The notes below the pieces were generated by a model. The model was not told the origin of the DNA, ran no database searches, and saw only the letters and a program-made list of their open reading frames with translations. Positions 39,301-50,800 of a stretch of 64,000 bases of DNA are shown here, piece by piece. A program made the position numbers and the translations under genes. Position 1 is the stretch's first letter. Every line of letters begins with the position of its first letter. The stretch is from Symbiodinium natans (Eukaryota; Sar; Dinophyceae; Suessiales; Symbiodiniaceae), in NCBI GenBank assembly GCA_905221605.1, contig CAJNDS010002715.1:182001-246000 (forward strand). The letters run 5' to 3'.

Positions 39301-42300
39301 AAGAATTACAGCGACACACATGATGCCGCTGTGCTGCTCTGCACGGAGATTAGCATATCATCATCTAGCCGGCTACGACACTTTGTTGCTGCCAGAACAA
39401 GTGCATTTACCAAGGGGCCCTCAACTGAAGCTGCTTCCTGGGGGAGCAAGCCGAACTGCATGCGATGCAGCAGCCTTGGTGCCATCTTTTTGAGCCCTAT
39501 GCCTTCTGTGGGGGGTGGGGCAGCGAGGGCTTGCAAGTGCTGATGGACGGACGTGGTTGCTCCGAGTGCTCCTTCGGGTGCGTCGATTGGGCTTTAGTGC
39601 ACATGTGAGGTAAGCATGCCGCCAGCACTAAAAGTTCGCTGGAGAACAGCATACTGGCCAAAGTATCGCTTAGCCTTAGCGCATCCTTGGTTTTCTCACA
39701 CGCGCTCTCTCGAGAGCTGGCCCACCACGCTGGCTATGGCAATCTAATGCACTTCCAGTAAGTAGTCCAGAAGTAGGGGCACACAGCCGCACCTCCTCTG
39801 GCCAACACGCCGAAGCACACAACTCTGTTTCTTTCCTAAAGGCTTCAATCCCGCTTGCCTGAATGTCGGCCATTGTGTGCTGAGCCAGTCTAGGATGGTG
39901 TAGTTGGTGGAGACAGCACCTTGTTTAGCAGAGCTTGCGGCTTTTGCCTCTGGCAGACGAAGAAGAAAAAATGCAACAGCTTATACCTACTTTGCAACTG
40001 CTGCCCCATTCAAAATGTGAAGATGCATGTACGTATGACGTGTGCGTGACTATACGCATGTAAATACGTATGCATATCATAGCGAGGATTGCCACAGGAC
40101 CATCTTGTCTGATGAGGCATGGCTCGCACAGATGGGGGGACCGACCTGGCATCCAGGCTAGTTAGAAATCACAAATCGCCAAGCACCCGCATGAGCATGT
40201 GCACCATTTTCGCGAAATTAGCGGGGTGATGCCCACACACTAAGTGCGGGCAGGTCGCGAACGAAGGCTTCCTCAGGGCGTCGAGTCGTGGGATTTGCAG
40301 GGGACAGTGATGCCATGAACCTGCACCCTGTCGAACTGTCTGGGGCAGCAAAGCAAGCGGACCCTCAGAACAAATGCATGTCAACAATACTTTTGGCTGG
40401 GTACGTAGCAGTTGCTGCCGAATTGATTAGCGCGTTTCAAATTGAACCTCAATCAGGTAACTACAACCCTCGGCACACAAGATCTTCAGGTTTAAACTGA
40501 TACAAGCCGCTGTCCGTGCTAGGCAAGCATTCTCGGCGGCCGTATCCTCTCGCAGAGATGCAGCCTGCCATTAACGTGCAAGACGCGTGTTCAGGCGTCA
40601 GCGAACCCTTCACAGAAATTGCTTTCGCCCCTCAACCAGTCCAGATAGACACTTCCAGGCCCCGCAGGCCAAAACTTGCTGTAACTTGCGCTTGGGTGTG
40701 CGGCTGCTTGCGATGCGATGCCGCTCCCCCAATTCATCATGATTGGTGGCTGCAATTGGACAACAGGTCTGCCTCTGCCATGGCCGCCCAGGCCGCTGCA
40801 GCGGCCATGCCACATCCTGTCCGCTGCTCTGACTGAAGGGCTTGCGGAGCTTGCCGCCTGCTTGGCTTGGATGGGCTTGGAGGTCTGGTGGTCGCTTAAC
40901 ACCCCGCCCCACACTCGCCTTCCCGCCAATTTCAAGCCATGCCTCGAAGACAGCCCACACGCCAACACTGGGCACCGGCACGCTTTCTTTTGGCTCTCTG
41001 ACACGTGTGCTCGCTGCTCAATTGGCTCTCAGAACTCGTCATCATCTTCCTCAGGCAAAGCTGGGATGCAACTGCTGCGTGTGAGGGAGAGGCTAAGCTA
41101 CTGCACCACTCCCGTCCAGCCGGTGGCCTGGGCGGCTTCAGCTTTGGGCTCCTGCAAGGCAAAAATTCTACCCCAGCAGGCCCAACAGGCCCTTTTCACA
41201 TTGCAATGTGTTGGCCAGGGTCCTGCTGCGGTACTGCTGCAGAAAGCTGACAAGCTAACCAACTAGCTGGATTTCATCGGGAAGTACTTGTGGGTGCACA
41301 GCATCGTTCCGTGTCACGTATCTGAAGCTCAGGGAGATGTGACAACTTCCATACATCCCTTGAGCCCGAGCTCCTCTGCACTCTTGGCTGGCGTGGAGGC
41401 TGGCTCCTCACTGAAAAAGCCCCATCACACGACCTTCATTCCTTCACCTTGACCTTGACTATGCTGAGCTTCAAGTACCCTGCACCCAGACTCCGCAAGC
41501 ACCCAACGCCTCACAACTATATTCACACTTAACCAAAGAAAGAAACGACATTCGTGGATGTTGGGCCTCCTTGGCCTTGGGCTCCGGTTCCTGGGGCAGC
41601 ACTCCTACATGGCTACCTGGGGCTCTTGTTAACTCGATATCGCCCACGGCCCACGGCCTTCTTCGCGTCTGGCTTCTCTGCATCCCCTCCCTGCCAAGAG
41701 ATTCAGCAGAATAGGTCTGAAGTTCGACCCCGCGGATCTGACTCGTCACATCTTTTGGTACACATCGGCTTCCAGAGGCCAAAAATCCACAGTGTTGAGA
41801 ACCACGTAAGGACCACAATGGATGCAAGCGATTCTGCACATAGGAGGAACGGGGTGGGCGCGGCACGCACATGCGCGGCAAAAACACATCAAACGCCCCA
41901 AAGCGAGTAAGCTCAAGAGGTCTCAAGTGAGAATGGCTCTCGTGGGTTCAGTCTGAATCAGTCAGGCATTGTACAGAGATGCAGAGATTAGGGGTGATCA
42001 GGGCTGCACATACTGTTGGAGTGACATCCGGCTGGTGACCTCGTTCCACTCAGCCCATCTCGACGAACTCCGCAGTGGGAGTTGCTCTTAGCGAGTTTGG
42101 GGAAATCTTTGCTTGTCACGATCGCACGCGCACAGACGGCTGGAAAGGCAATTGTCCGGAAGTCACGACTACAAACCCCTCAGGCAACTCGACACAGGGA
42201 GGCGACAGTGCCACAAGGCATCAACAAGGGATACTGGCTCCGGCTTGCCCAGCCTTTGCTCATACCACCTGTTGCTTTAACATCTCCTTTCTTCGTTTAT

Positions 42301-44169
42301 AACTTTGCGTATCCCGCTATCTATATCAGCGGATATGATTCTGAAAAAAGCGAGTTTGCTCGCTCTCATTCGCTTTTGGAACTTTGTTGGTTTCAGCCAG
42401 GTTTTTCCTTGGTGCCCACGTTGGAAAGCAGTTCGAAGAAAGTACGTAGAAAGTTTCAGAAGATGGAGAAAATCTTGCCCAAATGTACCGTAAGGGTTGT
42501 GCCATGCAGGCATCATCCGGCCCACGACAATAGTGATGCCTGGGAGACCTCGAAACGACGACAGTTGCGATGCTGCTTTCGACTTATCGACACCTTTGAG
42601 TATAGACTGGCGGCACGTACAAGGCGCTTCACACCAGAGTAGGCGATTGAATGTCTGGCAGTGTGGCACCTCGCCTCTTTCTCTGTACCAGCCTCTGCCT
42701 TGGAACTTTCGGCATCTCCCGATTTACCATCTGCCTCGCAGGAGCAAGCTGAGTTCACTTGCCGTGCTAGGGGTCAACTAACTTAGCTTGTCTTGGCTAC
42801 GTCGATTTCTGCTGCCGGCAACAGAACCGGCCTTCTCCATTGCTCGGGGGAGGATGTACCTTGCAAAGGCAGTTCGGAAGGCCAGGCACGAAAAGGCACC
42901 AGCTGTTGATTTGAATCTGGAAATATCTTCGGTATCCATCTTCAGCTGTTGCACGCGGGAATGCCTAAGTACGAGGGGCAAGTCGGTGCATGCCCAGTCA
43001 GAAACCGACTGGCAACCCTCAAGTCAAAAGCACCCTACAACAAGATACCACGCCTCGCCTGGCCCTTCGACAGTGACCAACTTGAACTCTACACGCCTTA
43101 CATACGTACACACCCCACTGTATACCTGCATCCTTGGAAGTGGGCCCCACAATCACCCTCGAACTAAACCAACTCAACACTTCATTGGCTCGGGGGACCA
43201 GTACCAAGCCGGCAAGATCGAGACCAAGATCAGAAGGATGCACACCTCGGGCTGTTACGGGCCTGTGGGGTGGGTCTTCTCTCTTTCTTATGTCCCTTCT
43301 TTTTCTTCAGGGCTGGAAGTTTTGCATGCCTTTCTGCGCACCCACGCCCTCGGTCCAACCTTTGCCAAAGCCCGTGCCTTTCGGGGCGTGAGAGCTGTGT
43401 AACGACAACGACCCCCACAAGTGTGTACCGTGCTCGGCTGTGAAGGGCGTGGTCTCCTCTACAAGCATCCCATCCACAGTTAGGGAAGAACATGCACCCT
43501 TGGGCCATCTTTCAACAAGTCATTGCCGCGCCTGGCACACAGTAGGTTCTCAGAGTGTGCAGTATGGGGGGGTGGGTTCCCCTTCGTCGCTGCCTACTTC
43601 GGAATAAAGAGTTGGATCAGAAAACCCATGTGGAAGACCCCACCCCGAAACCCAAAGCACTCAACTGGTGCAATTAATTTTCAGCGCTGGGATCGTCTGG
43701 TTGTCTGAGCACAAAAATACAATTCCCAGGCCTAACCACAAACCTCCAAAGCCCTCAGGCAGACAGGCCGAAACGACGTCTTCCCCCTCCCCACACACCA
43801 CACAGCAACGCGTGCACAACCTCTACAAAGATCTACCGGAACAGAAACTAGAACAACAAGAAGTCCCCCCCCCTCAAACCTGGCGCATCCCTAGAGTTGG
43901 CCTTGCGGCACACTTGGCCCAAGCAAGTTAACTTCAGCCAAGAAGCAATGGCGGCCAACCGCCTTCGCAACTTTAAAATTGGGTTATCCCGTTCTCCCCT
44001 TTAAACGCAATATTGCAGCCCTCAACATGACAACCTGCAGGCATAATGGATAACATGTCTCTTGCGGGGCCTTAATGTTCAGGCGAACACGTACTGCGCA
44101 GTTTGCGAGTTCATGCGCCGAACAAAGCCGCAAGTAAGTAGGTAATGTGCAGGAGCGCTTTTTGCCAAA
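36332..44169. other. No recognised gene
   Basis: Frames up to about 200 codons (42082-42642 and 42788-43402, plus) show no family resemblance. A short tandem (CATAGCATGG twice) lies near 39143. Nothing else is structured apart from the C9-A10 junction. Confidence 0.5.
37862..37880. repeat. C9-A10 homopolymer junction
   Basis: Nine C followed directly by ten A. This is the same C-to-A order as at 17865 and 30126. Confidence 0.9.
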
Positions 44170-44188
44170 CATATATATATATATATAT
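44170..44188. repeat. (AT)n microsatellite
   Basis: Nine AT dinucleotides. Confidence 0.93.
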
Positions 44189-44382
44189 GCACATCAGGCC
44201 CCAGTGCTTCAAAACGGCTTTGCTTCACCCGGGGCCTTTACAGGGTATGTGCACTTTAAGGGAGGTAGACGACTCGGCGCCGAGGGCGCATCAAAAGTCC
44301 GGACAGCCATGATCGTGAATGCCAGCGGCATTGAAGATCTATGCAAAACAGAACGCTGCCTCTAATCTAATACTCACACCTG

Positions 44383-44953
44383 ACATAAAGCCGGTGAACG
44401 TCTGAAACAGACGTGCCTGGCGAGCGGGGTGCTGTAAGAAGCCGAGTACGCATCAATCAGCCCTTCGTAGATGGCCTCGGTTATTTCTGTCCGGAGAGTC
44501 GGTCATCAAACAAGCAACCGTCTCTTTAGTAAATGTGTCAATGTCTACCCAGGGTTGAACGGTGAACTGCCATTGCTGCCACACCAACACCAAGCCCGTG
44601 AGGGGCGACAGCGTACCGACAGGACTCGCTGTGTCTACATGCAGCGCAGCGCAGACTGCAAGATCTACAAACAGCACCTTTGGAAACTGCTCTAGGGCTG
44701 CGCACTCGGTTCCAAGGTCCAACATTGACAAGCACCTGACGTCTGCTTGGGAGCTTAGCGGCCACTTCCCAGCAAAAGCCGGTCTGCAGCACCCATGCAT
44801 TGGTAAGCTCTGGGAAGTCCTCGGGGACATTCCAATGAACAATGATGAGCCGAAAGCGTGTGCAGTTCACCGGATGCTCTGAGGCCCAGTCCGAGGCATT
44901 CTTCCCCGACCTCCTGGCTAAAAAGAACAGCACCACAATGCCCACGTACACCA
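44383..44953 (-). pseudogene. Candidate degraded retroelement integrase-like fragment
   Basis: On the minus strand two frames are open in succession. One reads VYVGIVVLFF ... LIIVHWNVPEDFPELTNA, and an overlapping one reads VLFVDLAVCAALHVDTA ... WVDIDTFTKETVACLMTDSP. A third frame continues with EITEAIYEGLIDAYSASYS to a CAG|GTGTGAG at about 44383. The string IDTFTKETVACLM, followed by a helix-like EITEAIYEGL in a shifted frame, is reminiscent of the core of copia- or gypsy-type integrases (catalytic Asp region). The frames are broken, no complete catalytic triad is visible, and plus-strand frames are also open. This is inference from pattern, not an identification. Confidence 0.2.
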
Positions 44954-46707
44954 TTACCTGAGCCAGAAAGAGTGTACTGCTTCTACCTCATATGTCGTCA
45001 CGTTCGACCAGCAGGTATAGATACCAAGCTGAAAACGTTTGTAAAGCATGGCTACTACAGTAAACTCAGCAATTGTGCTTGGGCATTGGGATGGAAACAT
45101 GGCCACCGAGGGCCTACTCAAAGAGGGGGGGGCATTGCTATCTGGGCAGCAGCCTGCGGCTCGATGGCGGATAACAATGGCACCCAAAGGCTCGCAGGCA
45201 GCACCCCTTGACAAACAATAGGTCTCCCTAAGTTGGATGCCGTGCCGTGAAGCCGAAAAGTTTGCCCTACTCGAAATCTCCTCGCTTGTAATACTCTTGT
45301 GTCAGGAGGGGGGAAGAATTCAGACGACTTTGATACATCGACCGACGTGCACATGTGAATTTTCAGACATATGGCGCCTTTTGGTCGTTCTGCACCCTGG
45401 CCGTTGCGATTCTGTAGCAGTAGACACAGGCACGATATTGCCCTCATGTCATGCACACGTGCGAATGCTGCTGGGCCACAGCCGACGTGACTGCCTGTGA
45501 CCTGGGATGGAGGTCGGCTGGGCTTCACTAGGCCACAAGATCCAAAGCATGAAACTGGCACACAATTGCACCAAACTCCGGCAGGTCTGTACTCGGCCCA
45601 GGGGCATCAGTGCCGAATGCCTTCCGGCATTGTGGCTGCCATCAGGCCCTTGAAGAGAATACCACCAAGCCCACTGCACCTAAGGCTTCAGGGAGGAGGG
45701 AGGGAGGGGCTTTGCTCGCAAAGTTCCACTGCGAAGTGGTGCCGCCGTCACACACTCATGCTGCCTCGATCTGCGCGTTAAAATTTCGTGCGGCATGCCA
45801 CGTTCCAAAACTCTGCAACCAAAACGTCCTATTTACCATCGCCGATGGCAATCCCAAAACACCGTGATCCTCCAAACCGCAGAACCGTAAAGATGAAAGC
45901 CGCCGAAGGCGCCCAAAACATCAGCAGCCAACCTTAATTGAAGCCGAGGGGAGTTGAGGAAGTTGTAGTTCAGTTTGATATAGTTTGATGGTGATTTTTT
46001 GCCAGCCGCCTAGCCCCGACCCCTACTGGAGCCTTGATGCGTTGGGGCTGTCGGGCTGGCCGGTTGTGATAAAGATCGGGCCATATACAGTTGTCTCATA
46101 AGTCTCTTCCAAGGCTTCCGAACGATTCAGGCAACGACAGAAAAGCCAACGGCCCAAGTTCAACTGGGCTGCAAACTAAGCCAAACTGCCATCGAGCAGC
46201 TTCGGTTTTGACAGTCAGCAACAAATGATTTGCCGATGAGCGCACCCCCAGTTTTGGCTGCATACCACCGCCAGACATACGCCGGGTAGTCAATGTTTTC
46301 GGGTGCATTAATTTGCAGCATCTTCGGATCTCTTCAAACTTCTCTCTAGGTTGTTTCTGCTCCTTCCTCCTGGCACCCAGGACGTGGCTTATGTGAGTCA
46401 TTTCGGACTCTCAGATATGATGGTTATGTTGGCTTGGTTTCTCAACGTCCGGCGTCTGGAATGGTAATGCTGGAAAGGCACCACCATGCCGGACTGCATG
46501 GGCAGATGCCCTTCTGATATAAAGAGGCATCCCACAGTTCAAAAACTTCTCAGGGTGCGCACCTTGGAATATTATCTGCGCCCACTGAAACAAGCTCTGC
46601 ATGGCCAGAGGAGCTGGGGAGCCAAGTTGATTCCTTGTCTCAATTGGTTTTCTAGATGCATCTAAAAACCTTCCGGGCCCAAGCTCTGAAGGAAGGCCGT
46701 TGGTGCA

Positions 46708-47286
46708 ATGACTGTGCCTGCTTCAACTCTTGATCTTCCGATGGTGCATTTTTTGTTAAAGCCATACTCGATGGAGTCATGGCCCTCCACTGGTGTGCTC
46801 TCTGTAGCTGGCCTCCCAACCATTTGTCGTAAGCCATCTTTACGCTCTGCACCGATGCTTCTCCTGTTGGCAGTGTTGGGCCTCGCTGTCCGTTGGTGTG
46901 TGACCGGTGTTTACTCCCATGCTGCGCCGTTTGCAATCGCTGCTCTCCGTCAAGCGTAGTTTGCGAAGTCCGTTTTGCGTTATCCTGAAGCTACGAGTAG
47001 GGCCAACCTTGTCTTTGCCTCTTTGCCTCCTGTTGTGATGCCTTCTGCCGCCTGGACCCATGCATCATGTATGACAACTATCAGAATTTCTCTGAGCTAC
47101 GCCTCTGTCTGGGGCCCAGGGGCCCATGGTCATGGCGCTCGTCTCCGTCAGCACACGACAGAGTCGTCTCGTGGATGGCAGCCTGTGATCACTGTTGAGG
47201 ACTCTATATTACTAATGGCACAACCAGCAAGTGGGACTCGACTTGTGCAAGGTAGCAACTTCGCGTTGCAGAACCAGTGGAAATAG
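46708..47286 (+). other. Long plus-strand frame with one internal stop, unidentified
   Basis: A frame open from 46708 to 47286 except for one TAG at 46957-46959, about 190 codons. It contains a hydrophobic stretch (MLLLLAVLGLAVRW). The minus strand is also partly open here and carries a hydrophobic segment (LGIILLVSVAIFVLVMF) at 47204-47488. No domain is recognised on either strand. It may be chance or a decayed mobile element. Confidence 0.15.
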
Positions 47287-47793
47287 CGTCTTCTTGAGGC
47301 CATGGCTTTGTTGTGTGCTTCTTCATTTTACTGCGGAGCCCTTGTGTCAACCAAGGTGGGGCTTGGGCAGCGGTCCTGTCCGTCTGTGTGGCTATCGGCC
47401 GGATTTTGAACATGACCAACACGAAGATGGCAACCGACACCAGGAGAATGATGCCGAGGTGTGACCTGGGCTTGGCTTGTGTGATCATGCAGTTGAACGG
47501 AATCGTCTCCCCCTGATCGCGCTATGCGCTTCGCTCGTCAGTTCGTGTCAGTGATATGTGACACGGTTCGTCGTGCTGATTACAGGGGAAGGTCGAGAGC
47601 TTCTCAGCGCCAGCCCTCAACATCCCTCAACCATAGCGGCAAAGTGTCAGATCACTCACGACCAGCGCACGCGCTCCACTCTTGCCTCAGTTCAAGTGAG
47701 GAGTCCGCTCTGCATCCGCATGGGCCCCGATTCTTTTTTCGATGTGCCCACGGTGACCAAGACAACTTCAAAAACTGGGATCCTGAGTACTGA

Positions 47794-47893
47794 GACGAAA
47801 AACGTTTCGGACTCTGCACTCAGACGACCAAAAAAAGTTTTGGACTCTGCACTCAGACGAAAGAAACGTTTTGGACTCTGCACTCGGACGAGG
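47794..47893. repeat. Triple tandem repeat, units of 29, 33 and 31 bases
   Basis: Three units begin GACGA at 47794, 47823 and 47856, each ending GGACTCTGCACTC(A/G). A fourth head (GACGAGG) starts at 47887. The unit-length differences lie in the A-rich part (AAAAAC, CCAAAAAAAG, AAGAAAC). In one frame the first two units give SDSALRR and LDSALRR, but the third unit is out of frame. Confidence 0.9.
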
Positions 47894-50800
47894 CTATTGG
47901 CCATGTTCTGCTACAACCATGCAAATCGTTTTGGCTAACCGCTATCCTCAGCACCAGCTAGCATCATCGCATCCCCTGGGCTTCAGGCACCCACTGTACC
48001 TGGAACGTAGGCCTGTCAAGAACTCCCGAAGCTCCAACCCGGTGACAACACAAAGACTAAACCGCACAGCCTGGAGTTGTTTACCTTAGTTACCTTAGTT
48101 CTTGCCGCGGTGCTTCCCGGCAGAAAGCCAGTGACGAGGAAGCGGATCCAAACAGACCTCTAAGACTGAACGAAACTGCTGTGTCCCCGTGTACGGTAGG
48201 GCCCGGGGGGGCAAGGGGGAGCGGGGCACAGGCATGCGACGCCTGGACAACTCCAACCGCTTGCATGGTTCAGGAAGGGAGCTGTAATTAATTTTGATGG
48301 TGGACAGAGTGGTTATAGTGTGTTTGGGCACTCTGCAGCCTGGACTCTTGCCCATTGGCTCAGCGAACGCATTTGGAGTAAAAAAACGGGGGATGTGGTA
48401 CACTAATCATAGCAGTAGCGTGCAGGTGTAGTGAGCTGCAGGTGGCCGTTGCCATGGCTGAGACCAGGAGCAGCCAAGACATCATTGGCCTTCCACGCCA
48501 CTGGTTCCCTAAGCTGCCGCAACTAAGCGGCATCAGGAAGCCAATCTGAAACCCAGCAGCTTCAATTTGCTCCGCCTGGCGAGGCGGCGAAGCACGGGTC
48601 TTACGTGTGGGCGAAGGCAAGTCTTTGCGCGCAATCGAACCGAGTCGAAGCCTGCCTCTCTGTCAGGATTGTAGCCCTCACTCGACTGCAGCCGATCGGC
48701 CAGCCTGAACAGAGCAGCAATTGAGGATGCGTGAAAACCCCCTCTCCCAGAAGATATCCCTGAATTACGTTATTGTTCTTGTTTACTCTTATCGTTTTCT
48801 CGAGTTTTAGCATTTTGCTGAACGTCATCTTTCTTTTTTACTCTTATCGTTTTTATCAAGCAAAATGCACATCTGATCATCTCGGGGCGCTTCTCTTTAC
48901 TTTTCAATACCGGGGGTTGTTATCATCCCTCAATTTTCCCTCAAAGTCTCTAGTGAGGACAGGAATCGCTGTCTTGTCCCGAGAGCCTACCTAAGGCATA
49001 AAGCAGTGGGCACGCATATTGACACCGCTGCTGCTGGATGTCCACCCTGCCTGAAGGCGAGGAGGAGGAGGATGGTCAAGACCACCAGCATTAGCAGCAA
49101 GCCCAAAAAGTAGTATCCAGCTCCACCTCCACGGACATGGGCATGTTGATGCTTTTGCAACTTCCGGATCCAGGTCCAGGATGGTAAGTTTGCACGTCTC
49201 GTATATCTAACAAGTCGCTTCCTACAGACGCACCTGCCAGGAGATGCAGCTGCCCAGTACTTGCAGTAAGGTTAAATACATGCGGGGGGCGGGGGTTTGC
49301 CCAGAGGAATACATCGAGTCGCCAGTCACCCAAACACGTGGGCCCAACTAGATCGCAGCTGAGCAGCTGCTGAAGGGCTCCAAACTCAAGATGTAGGCAA
49401 AGCCTTGGTGCACGATGTAGGCTGGGAGGTTAGATTGGCTCAAGATGGCCCAAGTGTATCACTGTACTGTACACTCTTGGCATTCTTGCCACGGACTGCA
49501 ACTGGCGGATTTTTTCTGACTGGATCCTGTGAGCAAGACTTTGAGTGGCTTTATGTCTCGGGTGTTCAGGGTTTTCGTTGCAAACCTGAAGCCCGACACT
49601 TTGCAAAAGGGAACGTGGAAGAATAGCAGTTCCTCGCTTGGCCTTGATTGGGCCCTGGCGTGACAAAGCACCGACAAAACCAGCATCAAAAAGGATAGCC
49701 AGGCCAAAGGATAGCCAGGGCACTATCGGATCCAGCGTAGCCAATGAGGTAAGTGCCACACATCCTGCGCGTAGCCATTAGCACGGCGCGCTGTGAAGCC
49801 AGCAGGGATATTTATCTCGCATGAGGACTTGCTGATTGTGCCACTTTGTGGGAAAATGCCAGTAGCAAGGAGAACTGATGATGCTTCTATTAGGCAGTTG
49901 CCCCAGAATCCTTGCAGCAGCCAGCCGAGTTTTGTCTTGAAGCTTGGACCTGCTCGCAATCATGCAAGAGGTGCCGTGACAAAAAGATGCTAATAAGCAA
50001 ATAGCCTGGGCATGGAAACCTGCATCCCATGAAATGTGAAAACTGGAGCCTGCCATCTCTGCCTATGAACACGTTCAGTATCCGAGTCGACAGCATAGGG
50101 AGGGCACAGTACTTGCACTCGGTGCTCTCATACCAAACTGCCTGAGCAGCGGGAAGAAGAACCTGGGCTGAATGAATGAGCTGCTTGACAGGAGTCGCAA
50201 CTTTTTAGCCCGGCCACTGAGGTGGAGGGTGGTTGCAAAAAGCTGGTAACTTCACGCACAAACGACTTATCAGCTGCAACAGACAAATCAACGGTCAGTG
50301 ACCTGTCTGTAGCTGAGGGGCATCAGCGCAGCAAACTTCATAACGGACAAGACGTAGCCCACGGTTGCCCAGTCAGACCTCGCGCCAACGTGCACACGCA
50401 GCTCGACATCAGGTGCGGAGTCGTGATTTGGACCTTAACCCCTTTTTGCCTGTCAAATCCGTCAACGGAGTCAAAATATGTCCAAGGAAGACTCAGTCCT
50501 ACGCTAAGTCTTGGGCGCTGACCCGAGACCCACGATGCACTTCCACGTCTTCTTCAGCGCCATGAACAAGATGACCTTAGGTCGATACGGTAGCGGGGCG
50601 GACATGTTTTCTTCTCCTTTGCGCGTCGGCGATATTCGTCATCTCTCAAATTGCAAGAACAAGAATAGCCATCTCCTGGCCGATGAGAGGGATGGTCCGG
50701 CATGGACTTTAGCATTTGTTGTTGCTGCTTTGCCTCGGACCTCTTCATGCAAGCATGGCGAGGGGGGCTTTCAACATTCACCCGCGACAGCTTAACAACG

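Noticed and set aside
41965-42000. U6 snRNA-like ACAGAGA...GATTAG string
   Set aside because: The string is interrupted (ACAGAGATGCAGAGATTAG) and lacks the AGCATGGCCCC that follows in U6.
42082-42642. 186-codon plus-strand frame
   Set aside because: No recognisable motif; overlaps a 130-codon minus frame of equal quality; likely chance in this composition.
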